From Arcobacter cloacae (GTDB lineage Bacteria; Campylobacterota; Campylobacteria; Campylobacterales; Arcobacteraceae): 64,000 nt of DNA. The stretch lies in the NCBI RefSeq assembly GCF_013201935.1, contig NZ_CP053833.1:1178001-1242000 (forward strand). Reading direction: 5' to 3'. Made by a program: the position numbers and the translations under genes. This document shows positions 50,027 to 58,806 of this stretch, one piece after another (the first letter of the stretch is position 1; each line of letters starts with the position of its first letter). Under the pieces are notes generated by a model. It saw nothing but the letters and a program-made list of their open reading frames with translations, was not told the DNA's origin and did no database searches.

Positions 50027-51268
50027 TTATTCTCTATTTGGATTTTTACCAGCAATGATAAATCTTAAAGCATTTAATCTAATAAATCCTTCTGCATCTT
50101 TTTGGTTATAAACTTCATCTTTTTCAAATGTTGAGTAAGCATCATTATAAAGTGATCTTTTTGAATCTCTTCCAACAACAGTTACATTTCCTTTGTAAAG
50201 TTTGATTTTTACAGTTCCTTCTACATTTTTTTGAGTTGCATCAATAGCTGCTTGAAGCATTTCTCGCTCAGGTGAGAACCAGTATCCTTGATAAATTAAC
50301 TTAGCATATCTTGGCATTAACTCATCTTTTAAGTGTGCAGCTTCTCTATCTAAACAAATAGATTCAATTGCTCTGTGAGCTTTTAACATAATAGTTCCAC
50401 CTGGAGTTTCATAACAACCACGTGCCTTCATACCAACATATCTATTTTCAACGATATCAACTCTTCCAATACCGTGTTTATTACCTAATTCATTTAATTT
50501 AGCAAGTAGTGTTGCTGGTGACATTTCAACACCATCAATAGCAACAGGGTCACCATTTTTATATGTTAAAGTTAAATATTCAGCCTCATCTGGAGCTTTT
50601 TCAGGTGCTGTTGTCCATAACCACATAGACTCTTCTGGCTCATTATTTGGATTTTCTAAATGTAAACCTTCATAAGAGATATGTAATAAGTTAGCATCCA
50701 TAGAATAAGGGCTTACTTTTGGATTTCCATTTTCATCAACGTGTTTTTGAGAAATTTCAATTCCATTTTTTCTTGCATATTCAAGCAAACTCTCTCTTGA
50801 GTTTAAATCCCACTCTCTCCAAGGAGCAATAACTTTGATATCAGGTCTTAATGCTAAAGCACCAATTTCAAATCTAACTTGGTCATTTCCTTTTCCAGTT
50901 GCTCCGTGTGAAACTGCATCTGCTCCAGTTTCATTTGCGATATCAATTAATTTTTTTGCAATTAGTGGTCTTGCTATTGAAGTTCCTAATAAATATTCAC
51001 CTTCATAAATTGCATTTGCTCTAAACATAGGGAAAACATAATCTTTTACAAACTCTTCTTTAATATCTAAAATATATACATTTTCAGGTTTGATACCACA
51101 AGCAATTGCTTTAACTCTTGCAGGCTCAACTTCTTCACCTTGACCTAAATCAGCTGTAAAAGTGATAACTTCAGCTTTATATTCATCTTGAAGCCATTTT
51201 AAAATAATAGAAGTATCAAGACCTCCACTATACGCTAAAACTACTTTTTTAACATCTTTTTTACTCAT
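50027..51268 (-). CDS. argG: Argininosuccinate synthase
   Basis: 413 aa. [19 protein letters not shown] is the ATP-pyrophosphatase loop; [37 protein letters not shown] and [16 protein letters not shown] are all conserved ArgG segments. It joins citrulline and aspartate to argininosuccinate in arginine synthesis. AGGA lies 8 nt before the ATG. Single-gene unit. Confidence 0.97.
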   Translation of the reverse strand: MSKKDVKKVVLAYSGGLDTSIILKWLQDEYKAEVITFTADLGQGEEVEPARVKAIACGIKPENVYILDIKEEFVKDYVFPMFRANAIYEGEYLLGTSIARPLIAKKLIDIANETGADAVSHGATGKGNDQVRFEIGALALRPDIKVIAPWREWDLNSRESLLEYARKNGIEISQKHVDENGNPKVSPYSMDANLLHISYEGLHLENPNNEPEESMWLWTTAPEKAPDEAEYLTLTYKNGDPVAIDGVEMSPATLLAKLNELGNKHGIGRVDIVENRYVGMKARGCYETPGGTIMLKAHRAIESICLDREAAHLKDELMPRYAKLIYQGYWFSPEREMLQAAIDATQKNVEGTVKIKLYKGNVTVVGRDSKRSLYNDAYSTFEKDEVYNQKDAEGFIRLNALRFIIAGKNPNRE

Positions 51269-51333
51269 AAATTTATCCTATGGTTACATTATTTTAAGGG
51301 TATTATTTTAACTAAAACAAGTTATAAATAAAG

Positions 51334-52881
51334 TTAAGCAAATTCAACTTTATTTCTTCCACTATTTTTTGCTTTATAAAGGGCATTATCTGCAAGTTTT
51401 AATAAATCTTCTTGATTAAGATTTTCATTAAAAGTTGAAACTCCTACACTAACTGTTATTTTTTCTTTTGTTGTGAAATCTGTGTTTTCAATAATTTGTT
51501 TTAAATTATTAGCAAGAGTTAGTGCTCCTTCTAAATTACTATTTGGAATTAAAATTAAGAACTCTTCTCCTCCCCATCTAGCACTAATATCTGTATCTCT
51601 AGTATTTTGTTGCATTAAAGTTGATATTTTTTTTATTACAAAATCACCTTTATCATGACCGTAAGTATCATTTATTTTTTTGAAAAAATCAACATCTAGT
51701 AAAAGTATAGAAAAAGGAGTTTTGTATCTTTTATATTTTAAAATTTCCTCTTCTAATTTTTTATTCATAAATCTTCTGTTGTATAACCCACTTAATGTAT
51801 CTGTTTGTGATAAGTTTTTTAAAAGTCTGTTTTGTCTTATACCATTTAAGCCTAAAAAGATAATTATTACAGACAATAGTGCCATAATAGTAATAATATT
51901 TTTTTGATTAGAAATAACATCTTCTTTAAGTAATAAGTTTTTCTTTTGTTCTTGAATTTGTAAGTTTAAAAATTCTAAATCTTTTTTTGCTCTTTCAAAC
52001 TCTTGTTGTTTTTCTTTTTGTAAATCAATCAGTGATTCTACAACTTTTTCTTTCTCATTTACATCTAAAACAGCATTCGAAAGTTTCTCTTTTTGAAATT
52101 CTATATTTTTATAAATTTCTTCTAATTGGGCTTTTTGTTCTTCTAGTAATTTTGTTTGTTTTTCTAAAAGTTTTTCTTGTATAGATAATTTTTGTTCATA
52201 GTTTTTAATATTTTTAGTTTGAGTGTCAATCACAGATTTTTGATCATTTATAGCTTTTACTTTGCTTGTTAATTCTAAATTTTTATTTTCAATTTTTTGA
52301 TTTAATGTGTTAATAGTCTCTTTTTGTTCTTTTAAGGCATCTTGAGAACTTTTATAAAGTTTTGCTACATCAATTTGTGTTCCACCTAAAAGTATAAGAT
52401 TTGGAGAAATTTCTAAAGAACGATTTAATATATTTGCTTTATTTATTTCAAAAGTAATTTTTGTTTCCTCTTTTAACAAATTTATCATAACTTGTTTTTT
52501 ATCTTCAAAGTTATCACTTATAAATAGTGTATTTTCTTTTTCATATTTAAAAAAAAGTTTTTCATAAATTTCTAAAAAACTTTCGTCAATATAAATTGCA
52601 TGAATATTTTTATAATCTTTTTTTTCATCATAAACTAAAACTTCTAAGTTTTTATCTTTTAATTGTTTTCTTGCAGCTAACATTAAAAACATATTTTCTA
52701 AAGTTTTATTTTTTGAAACTATTAATAAACGATATTTGTCTATTTTTGTTTCATTTTGCCAAGTTATATTTTTCATAAAATTGTAGGTATAAGCAACTTT
52801 TATTTGTTCTTCTTTCATATCTTTTGAATAAAGAGTATTAAAAAGAAAAAATATACTAACAATATAAATAAATAATTTCAT
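51334..52881 (-). CDS. YfiR-like domain plus coiled coil, membrane helix and GGDEF cyclase
   Basis: 515 aa. Signal peptide (FIYIVSIFFLFNTLYSK), a periplasmic YfiR/DUF4154 domain (about 20-170; KVAYTYNFMKNITWQNE, LLIVSKNKTLENMFLMLAARK), a long coiled coil (about 180-325), one membrane helix (about 332-345, IITIMALLSVIIIFLGL), and a GGDEF domain with RWGGEEFLILIPNSN (active GGEEF). In Pseudomonas YfiR is a periplasmic repressor of a separate cyclase; here both are one polypeptide, so the periplasmic domain probably gates the cytoplasmic cyclase directly. Follows a TonB receptor by 7 nt, suggesting control of c-di-GMP by that receptor. Confidence 0.85.
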   Translation of the reverse strand: MKLFIYIVSIFFLFNTLYSKDMKEEQIKVAYTYNFMKNITWQNETKIDKYRLLIVSKNKTLENMFLMLAARKQLKDKNLEVLVYDEKKDYKNIHAIYIDESFLEIYEKLFFKYEKENTLFISDNFEDKKQVMINLLKEETKITFEINKANILNRSLEISPNLILLGGTQIDVAKLYKSSQDALKEQKETINTLNQKIENKNLELTSKVKAINDQKSVIDTQTKNIKNYEQKLSIQEKLLEKQTKLLEEQKAQLEEIYKNIEFQKEKLSNAVLDVNEKEKVVESLIDLQKEKQQEFERAKKDLEFLNLQIQEQKKNLLLKEDVISNQKNIITIMALLSVIIIFLGLNGIRQNRLLKNLSQTDTLSGLYNRRFMNKKLEEEILKYKRYKTPFSILLLDVDFFKKINDTYGHDKGDFVIKKISTLMQQNTRDTDISARWGGEEFLILIPNSNLEGALTLANNLKQIIENTDFTTKEKITVSVGVSTFNENLNQEDLLKLADNALYKAKNSGRNKVEFA

Positions 52882-52888
52882 AATTTTC

Positions 52889-54997
52889 CTAAAAATTGAT
52901 TGTATAAGCTAAAGAAATCATTCTTGTGTTTTGAGGAGAAAGATATCTTCTTGATGTGTTATATCTAACACCATAATAGTGTTTATCAAATAAATTATCA
53001 ATTTTAAATGATAATTTTTGCATTTTATCTAAAGAGTAACTACTGTAAATATCTGTTATAAAATAACCATCTACTCTTGATAATTTTCCATCATCATAAT
53101 GAGAAGCACTCACAGGTCCAATCCATCTAATAGTTGGTGAAATTGTAAAATCTTTATATCTAAAAGTACTTCCTGCTTTGAATATATGAGATGTAAAAAA
53201 AGGTAATTCATAGTCATAGTCATAATCTATTTTACCATTTACATAACTATAATTTAACCAATAATTTATATCATACCCAGAAAAATATGAGTGACCATTA
53301 TATAAAATATCTCCACCATAAATATAAGAGTTTGCAGCATTTTTCGCACCTCTTGGATCAAGAATTGTAGTATTTGGAAGAAAGTATGTTTGTTCAGGTA
53401 TTTTTTCTTCAATTAAAACTAAATCTTTTATAGTTGTATAATATGTTGAAAATGAAATTAGATGATTTTTATTAAATAAATAGTCAAAATTATATTCGTA
53501 ACTTTTACTTTTCTCTGGTTTTAAATCTGGATTTGGAACTCTAAAAGTAGCTGTTTCATATTTGTTTCCATCAGCTAAGGAGTTTGGTTTTAGAGGTGTT
53601 CCATAAATTTTATATTTATTATAATTTGAAGGAGCTAAAAAAGCTTGTGAATATATCAATTTTTGAGTTAATGAGTCTTTTGAATGTATAAGTGCAACTC
53701 TTGGATTAAAAGTTGATTCATAAGAAGAATTTTTATCATAACGCGTTGCAAGTGATAATTGAAAATTTTCATTTAATGTTATTTGGTCTTGTAAATAAAA
53801 AGCAATATTGTTCCATCTTTCTTCAAATATAGGAGCTTTTATTTCATTATCAGAGCCAACAACATAAACATTTGATAAAGATTGTGTTGGTAAATCATAA
53901 GTCATAGGAATTGATTTAAACCACTCTATTGAACTTCCAAAAGTAAAATTATGATTTTCATAATTTTTATTAAAAGTCTCTTCAAAAGCATATCTTTGAG
54001 ATTTTGAATATTTATATCCTGGTTTATAAGAAGTGTATTGATTTTTAAAATAGCTATTTTTTAATAGTTCAGTGGATTCATAACTTAATGTAGTCGTTGA
54101 TTCTATATCATTAAATAAAGTAGTTTTATATCTAGCAAAAGTACTAAATAATTCACTATTTAAATTTGCATTTTTATCAAATACATTTCTATTTGCATTA
54201 TCATTATTCATTCCAATTAGAGTTGATTCTGAGAAATATCTATAGTTAATTCCAGTATCAAATCCATCTTTTTCATATTTTAAACTAGCAGATTTTGTTT
54301 CTTGTGGTTGAAATTTATAACTTGAATTTAAAGTACCATGGTAATTATTTGGATACTCTTTATCTAAATTATAATCTTGGTCTGTATGAAAATGAGCTTT
54401 ATAAGAGAATAATCCTTCATTTACTTTTAAAGCTTGAGTTGCATAAAAATATTTGTAACCTCGCTCTCCTGCCCAAACTCCAGCTTGACCATTTTCTTTT
54501 GATGAACTAATAAGATTTATAACACCACTCATAGCATCAGCTCCATATAAAACAGAAGCAGCACCATAAAGTATCTCTACTCTTTCGATACCAAAAAGTG
54601 GATATTGCATAGAAATACTCATAATCTCACCATCAGTTTGATTAATTTCTATACCATCTTGAAGAACTTTAAAATAATTATTTCCCATCATACCACGAAT
54701 ACCAATTTGATTCATTATTCCACTATCAGCATGATTTAGTATTTGAATAGATGGCAAATCATTTAATAATTCATTAAGGCTTCTATATCCTCTTTGTTCA
54801 ATTTGCTCTTTTGTAATAACTATCATTTTTGCAGGAGTTGTATTTAGATTTTGAGAAGTTTTTGATGCAGAAATAACTTTTATATGTTGTAGTTGTTCTA
54901 AGTCTAAATCAAATACATCATTTAATAAATCAAAGTTATATTCATCAGCTTTTATCAATGAAGCTAAAAGTGATAAAATTAAAAGTTTTCTGTACAT
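52889..54997 (-). CDS. TonB-dependent receptor
   Basis: A start at 54997 (MYRKLLILSLLASLIKADEY, 702 aa) is chosen because GGGGA lies 5 nt upstream; the longer frame starts at 55009 without a site. Signal peptide, plug domain (NTTPAKMIVITKEQIEQRGYRSLNELLNDLPSIQ, RVEILYGAASVLYGADAMSGVINLI), then a 22-strand barrel ending in RMISLAYTINF with terminal aromatic Phe. It takes up a siderophore, haem or similar ligand; the substrate is not evident. No TonB genes nearby. The co-transcribed YfiR-GGDEF protein suggests a signalling role. Confidence 0.88.
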   Translation of the reverse strand: MYRKLLILSLLASLIKADEYNFDLLNDVFDLDLEQLQHIKVISASKTSQNLNTTPAKMIVITKEQIEQRGYRSLNELLNDLPSIQILNHADSGIMNQIGIRGMMGNNYFKVLQDGIEINQTDGEIMSISMQYPLFGIERVEILYGAASVLYGADAMSGVINLISSSKENGQAGVWAGERGYKYFYATQALKVNEGLFSYKAHFHTDQDYNLDKEYPNNYHGTLNSSYKFQPQETKSASLKYEKDGFDTGINYRYFSESTLIGMNNDNANRNVFDKNANLNSELFSTFARYKTTLFNDIESTTTLSYESTELLKNSYFKNQYTSYKPGYKYSKSQRYAFEETFNKNYENHNFTFGSSIEWFKSIPMTYDLPTQSLSNVYVVGSDNEIKAPIFEERWNNIAFYLQDQITLNENFQLSLATRYDKNSSYESTFNPRVALIHSKDSLTQKLIYSQAFLAPSNYNKYKIYGTPLKPNSLADGNKYETATFRVPNPDLKPEKSKSYEYNFDYLFNKNHLISFSTYYTTIKDLVLIEEKIPEQTYFLPNTTILDPRGAKNAANSYIYGGDILYNGHSYFSGYDINYWLNYSYVNGKIDYDYDYELPFFTSHIFKAGSTFRYKDFTISPTIRWIGPVSASHYDDGKLSRVDGYFITDIYSSYSLDKMQKLSFKIDNLFDKHYYGVRYNTSRRYLSPQNTRMISLAYTINF

Positions 54998-55080
54998 CAA
55001 TCCCCACAAAGAAAAAAGTTATCAAGTAATTAATTATCTTATCTAAAAAATCTTGAAAGTATCATTTAATAAAAATTAGA

Positions 55081-55086
55081 TATAAT
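55081..55086 (+). promoter_or_regulatory. -10 box of the S4-trpD-tsaE-lptB unit, leaderless spacing
   Basis: TTAGATATAATT again, with TATAAT ending 7 nt before the ATG at 55094, as for recR. Confidence 0.55.
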
Positions 55087-55093
55087 TTATCCT

Positions 55094-55342
55094 ATGAGAA
55101 TAGATAAATTTTTAAATGCCGTTAATATTACAAAACGAAGAGCAGTAGCTGAAGATATGCTTGAACATAAGGTTGTTTTTTTAAATGATCAAGCTGTAAA
55201 AAAAGCAAAAGAGGTAAAAGTTGGAGATATTATAGAGATTAGGTATCTTGAAAAAATAGAGAAGTTTAAAATTTTACAAATACCAACTACAAAATCAACC
55301 CCTAAATCAAAAATTGATGAATATGTACAAAGGATAATCTAA
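55094..55342 (+). CDS. S4-domain RNA-binding protein (RqcP/HslR-like)
   Basis: 82 aa: MRIDKFLNAVNITKRRAVAEDMLEHKVVFLNDQAVKKAKEVKVGDIIEIRY is a complete S4 fold. Small stand-alone S4 proteins (HslR/RqcP) bind 23S rRNA and tRNA on stalled 50S subunits and serve in ribosome rescue. First gene of a close-packed unit (S4, trpD, tsaE, lptB); 1 nt separates it from trpD. Confidence 0.88.
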   Translation: MRIDKFLNAVNITKRRAVAEDMLEHKVVFLNDQAVKKAKEVKVGDIIEIRYLEKIEKFKILQIPTTKSTPKSKIDEYVQRII

Positions 55343-55343
55343 T

Positions 55344-56327
55344 ATGTTTAATACGACAAAATTGAAATTTGATGATATTTTTGAAGATAGATTAAGTCAA
55401 GAAGAGATACGAGAGTATCTACTTGAACTTTATGAAAGAGGTGAAACAGCAGCAGAAATAGCTGGAGCTGCTAGTGCTATGAGAGATCATCTTATCCCTT
55501 TACCTATTCATGAAGATTTAAGAGAAAAAGCTATTGATATTGTAGGAACAGGTGGAGATAAAAGTTATAGTTTCAATATTTCAAGTACAGTTTCAATTTT
55601 ACTTGCAGCTTGTGGTTGTTATGTGGCAAAACATGGTAATAGAAGTGTTACAAGTAAAAGTGGAAGTGCTGATATGCTTGAAGCTATGGGAATAAACTTA
55701 AATTTGAGTTTAGAAGCAACAGCAAAAATGCTTGAAGATACTGGTTTTGGGTTTATGTTTGCAGCAAATCACCATCCTGCTATGAAATTTATAACTCCTG
55801 TTAGAAAAACAATTCCTCACAGAACAATTATGAATATTTTAGGACCTTTATGTAATCCAGCTGGAGTTTCAAAGCAAGTAATTGGAGTATTTGATAAAAA
55901 TTATATAAATAGAATTGCAACAGCTCTTGATTTACTTGATAGCAAAAGAGCAATGATATTAGCTTCAAATGATGGAATGGATGAAATTTCTGTATCAGAT
56001 GTTACTTATGCAACTTTATTGATAAATGGAAAAATAGAAGATATTGAAATTAATCCAGAGGATTATGGAATACCAATGGCATCAAAAGAGGATATTATAG
56101 GTGAAGGTCCAGAATTTAATGCAAAATTAACAAGAGATATTTTGTCTAAAAAAATTGTTGGTGCTAAACTTGATATTGTGTTGATAAATGCTGCTGCTGC
56201 TTTGATTGTTGACGAAAAAGCAAGGGATTTCAAAGATGGTATTGATATTGCAAAAGCTGCAATTATAAGTGGTGCAGCTCAAGCAAAATTAGAACAAATT
56301 ATAAAAGTATCACAACAATTAAGTTAA
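55344..56327 (+). CDS. trpD: Anthranilate phosphoribosyltransferase
   Basis: 327 aa. DIVGTGGDKSYSFNIS (PRPP-binding GTGGD), KHGNRSVTSKSGSADMLEAMG, HHPAMKFITPVRKTIPHRTIMNILGPLCNP: all TrpD signatures. It attaches phosphoribose to anthranilate. In the middle of a mixed unit rather than a trp operon; trpB is elsewhere in the window. Confidence 0.96.
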   Translation: MFNTTKLKFDDIFEDRLSQEEIREYLLELYERGETAAEIAGAASAMRDHLIPLPIHEDLREKAIDIVGTGGDKSYSFNISSTVSILLAACGCYVAKHGNRSVTSKSGSADMLEAMGINLNLSLEATAKMLEDTGFGFMFAANHHPAMKFITPVRKTIPHRTIMNILGPLCNPAGVSKQVIGVFDKNYINRIATALDLLDSKRAMILASNDGMDEISVSDVTYATLLINGKIEDIEINPEDYGIPMASKEDIIGEGPEFNAKLTRDILSKKIVGAKLDIVLINAAAALIVDEKARDFKDGIDIAKAAIISGAAQAKLEQIIKVSQQLS

Positions 56328-56335
56328 GGTTTAAA

Positions 56336-56752
56336 TTGAAAAAAGAGTTTGAATTAGAGCTTAATAATTTAACTATTTTAATTGATGAATTAAAAAAAGT
56401 TATTGATAATGAAAATAGTGTTGTAATCCTAAGAGGTGATTTAGCAAGTGGAAAAACAACACTTGTAAAAAATTATGTAAAATCTTTGGGCTTAAGTGAT
56501 TTAGTTACTTCTCCTACATTTTCATTACAAGCAATTTACTCAGATACTATCTTTCATTATGATGTTTATAATAAAACATTAAATGAGTTTATATCTCTTG
56601 GAATGCTTGAAGAGTTTGAAAAAGATGGGCTTCATTTTGTAGAGTGGGGCGATGAAAAACTGCAAATGCTACTTAATGATTATGGATATAGAGTAATTTT
56701 AATTGAAATAGAAAAAAAAGATAATAAAAGGCTATATAAAATAGATGCATAA
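56336..56752 (+). CDS. tsaE: tRNA threonylcarbamoyladenosine protein TsaE
   Basis: 138 aa, TTG start with AAGG 6 nt upstream. LRGDLASGKTTLVKNYVKSLG (P-loop), TSPTFSLQAIY (conserved threonine/serine loop), FHYDVYNKT and FVEWGDE are TsaE motifs. It is the ATPase that drives the TsaBD complex making t6A37 in tRNAs. Overlaps lptB by 8 nt. Confidence 0.93.
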   Translation: MKKEFELELNNLTILIDELKKVIDNENSVVILRGDLASGKTTLVKNYVKSLGLSDLVTSPTFSLQAIYSDTIFHYDVYNKTLNEFISLGMLEEFEKDGLHFVEWGDEKLQMLLNDYGYRVILIEIEKKDNKRLYKIDA

Positions 56753-57467
56753 GTTACATATAAAAGATATAACAAAAACTATTAAAAAAACACAGATTTT
56801 ACATGGTATTTCCCTTGAAGTTAAATCAGGAGAAATTGTTGGATTATTAGGACCTAATGGAGCAGGGAAAACAACAACATTTTACACAGTTTGTGGATTA
56901 GTTAAACCAACAAGTGGAAATGTGTATTTTGATGATAAAGATATAACAGCTTTACCTTTACATAAAAGAGCTTTAAAAGGAATAGGTTATTTACCTCAAG
57001 AATCTTCGATATTTAAAGATTTATCGGTTGAAGATAATCTAATGTTAGCTGCTGAAGTTATAACAAAAGATAAAGAAGAACAACATAAAAGAGTAGAAGA
57101 GTTACTTGAACTTTTTAATATTGAACCAATTCGTCAAAGGAAAGGAGTCTCTCTTTCAGGAGGTGAAAGAAGAAGAACAGAAATTGCAAGAGCGCTAGTT
57201 TCTCAACCTAAATTTTTACTTTTAGATGAACCTTTTGCAGGTGTTGATCCAATTGCAGTTAAAGATATTCAAGAAATAATACATCAATTAACTAAAATAA
57301 ATATTGGTGTTTTAATTACAGATCATAACGTAAGAGAAACCTTACAAATATGTGATAGAGCCTATGTTATGAAATCAGGAGCTTTACTTTCAAGTGGAAC
57401 AAGTGAAGAGATAAAAAATGATTCAAAAGTTAGAGAGCATTACTTGGGAGAAGATTTTAATTTCTAA
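56745..57467 (+). CDS. lptB: LPS export ABC transporter ATP-binding protein LptB
   Basis: 240 aa. GPNGAGKTTTFYTVCGLV (Walker A), GYLPQESSIFKDLSVEDNLM (Q-loop and LptB-type sequence), LSGGERRRTEIARALVSQP (signature), FLLLDEPFAGVDPIAV (Walker B), LITDHNVRETL (H-loop). It powers the LptFG transporter moving LPS from the inner membrane. Last gene of the S4-trpD-tsaE-lptB unit, ended by a hairpin. Confidence 0.96.
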   Translation: MHKLHIKDITKTIKKTQILHGISLEVKSGEIVGLLGPNGAGKTTTFYTVCGLVKPTSGNVYFDDKDITALPLHKRALKGIGYLPQESSIFKDLSVEDNLMLAAEVITKDKEEQHKRVEELLELFNIEPIRQRKGVSLSGGERRRTEIARALVSQPKFLLLDEPFAGVDPIAVKDIQEIIHQLTKINIGVLITDHNVRETLQICDRAYVMKSGALLSSGTSEEIKNDSKVREHYLGEDFNF

Positions 57468-57472
57468 GATTA

Positions 57473-57500
57473 TAGTAGCAGTTTACTTACTCTGCTACTA
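57473..57500. terminator. Convergent terminator after lptB
   Basis: TAGTAGCAG (57473-57481) pairs with CTGCTACTA (57492-57500), 9 bp, 10-nt loop, with a T run just beyond. It overlaps the end of the convergent GGDEF gene. Confidence 0.7.
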
Positions 57501-58806
57501 CTATATTTTTACCACTATTTTTAGCTTTATAAAGAAGCTTATCACACCTTGAAACCAATATATTTTCATCATCTGTTTCATTCATTTGAGTAACTCCAAA
57601 ACTAGCCGTTATATTTAGTTGTTTTTGAGTAATCACTTCATTTTTTATATTTATTCTTAACTTTTCGGCAACAGCTTGAGCACCAAATAAATCAGTTTGA
57701 GGAAGAAGTATTAAAAACTCTTCTCCTCCCCATCTTACAGAAATATCAGTTTCTCTAATACTATTTGAGACTAATCTTGATATCTCTTTTAAAACTTCAT
57801 CACCTATTTGATGTCCAAATGTATCATTTACATATTTAAAATTATCAATATCAAATAAAATCATTGAAAGATTATTTTTATATCTTTTAGCTCTTTTTAA
57901 TTCTTTAGTATAAATTTCATCAAATTTATTTCTATTAAATAAGCCTGTTAATTTATCATGACTTGCTTGATATTCTAACAAATTAGATTTCTCCTTTAAC
58001 TTTGTTATATCAGTTAAAGAAAATACGTAATAATCATCTTTATTTTCATAATAATCAACATTTATAGCAAAAATCTTTTCTTCATTTAAACTATTTTTTA
58101 TTTTGACAATTCTATCTATTTCATGTAAATCTTTTATATATTTAACCCAACAATCATGTTTTTTTATTTGCTCTTTAGTTATAAAACCAAACTCTTCTTC
58201 AAAAAAATCAAAAATATTTTTTTTATTTGAAATAAAATTATCAAAACTATCTATATTAAAAAAATCTAAAAATTTTTTATTAACATTAGTGATTTCTTCT
58301 TTATTTGTAACTATTATTATATTGTCTTGAGCATCTAAAATAGACTTTATTTTACTTATTTCTTGTTCAATTTTACTCTCCAAAGAAAGATTTAATTCAA
58401 TTAATTTTCTTTTTAATAAGATAGGCTCCATAGCTTTTATTATACTTTCGATTAACTGATATAAATCAATAGGTTTCATAGCATAAGTATTAACGCCGAC
58501 ATCAATAGCTTTTTTTAAAAAATTTGTATCATTATGAGCACTTGTAATTACTAACGGAACTTCATTATTTATTTTTCTAATATTTTCACACATTTCTAAA
58601 CCATTCATTTTTGGCATATTAATATCTGAAATTACTAAATCTATATCTTCTTTATTTTCTTTAAAGGTTTCAAGACCTTCAAGACCATTTTGCGCTGTAT
58701 AAACTTTTTTTAGTAAAGAACTTAATAATTTAGAGGTAAATTCTCTAACATCGTTTTCATCTTCAACATATAAAACAGAAATATCTTTTAAAACTTCTTT
58801 ATTCAT
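57487..58806 (-). CDS. Response regulator diguanylate cyclase (REC-PAS-GGDEF)
   Basis: 439 aa. Receiver (VLYVEDENDVREF acidic pocket, DLVISDINMPKMNG Asp, VITSAHND, AMKPIDLYQL Lys), a linker, a PAS-like region (about 170-265) and a GGDEF domain with the full active RWGGEEFLILLPQTD and inhibitory-site-free LTGLFNRNKFDEIY. It makes c-di-GMP on phosphorylation by an unknown kinase. Its 5' end overlaps the 3' end of the upstream GGDEF-EAL gene by 8 nt, so they are co-expressed. Confidence 0.9.
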   Translation of the reverse strand: MNKEVLKDISVLYVEDENDVREFTSKLLSSLLKKVYTAQNGLEGLETFKENKEDIDLVISDINMPKMNGLEMCENIRKINNEVPLVITSAHNDTNFLKKAIDVGVNTYAMKPIDLYQLIESIIKAMEPILLKRKLIELNLSLESKIEQEISKIKSILDAQDNIIIVTNKEEITNVNKKFLDFFNIDSFDNFISNKKNIFDFFEEEFGFITKEQIKKHDCWVKYIKDLHEIDRIVKIKNSLNEEKIFAINVDYYENKDDYYVFSLTDITKLKEKSNLLEYQASHDKLTGLFNRNKFDEIYTKELKRAKRYKNNLSMILFDIDNFKYVNDTFGHQIGDEVLKEISRLVSNSIRETDISVRWGGEEFLILLPQTDLFGAQAVAEKLRINIKNEVITQKQLNITASFGVTQMNETDDENILVSRCDKLLYKAKNSGKNIVVAE

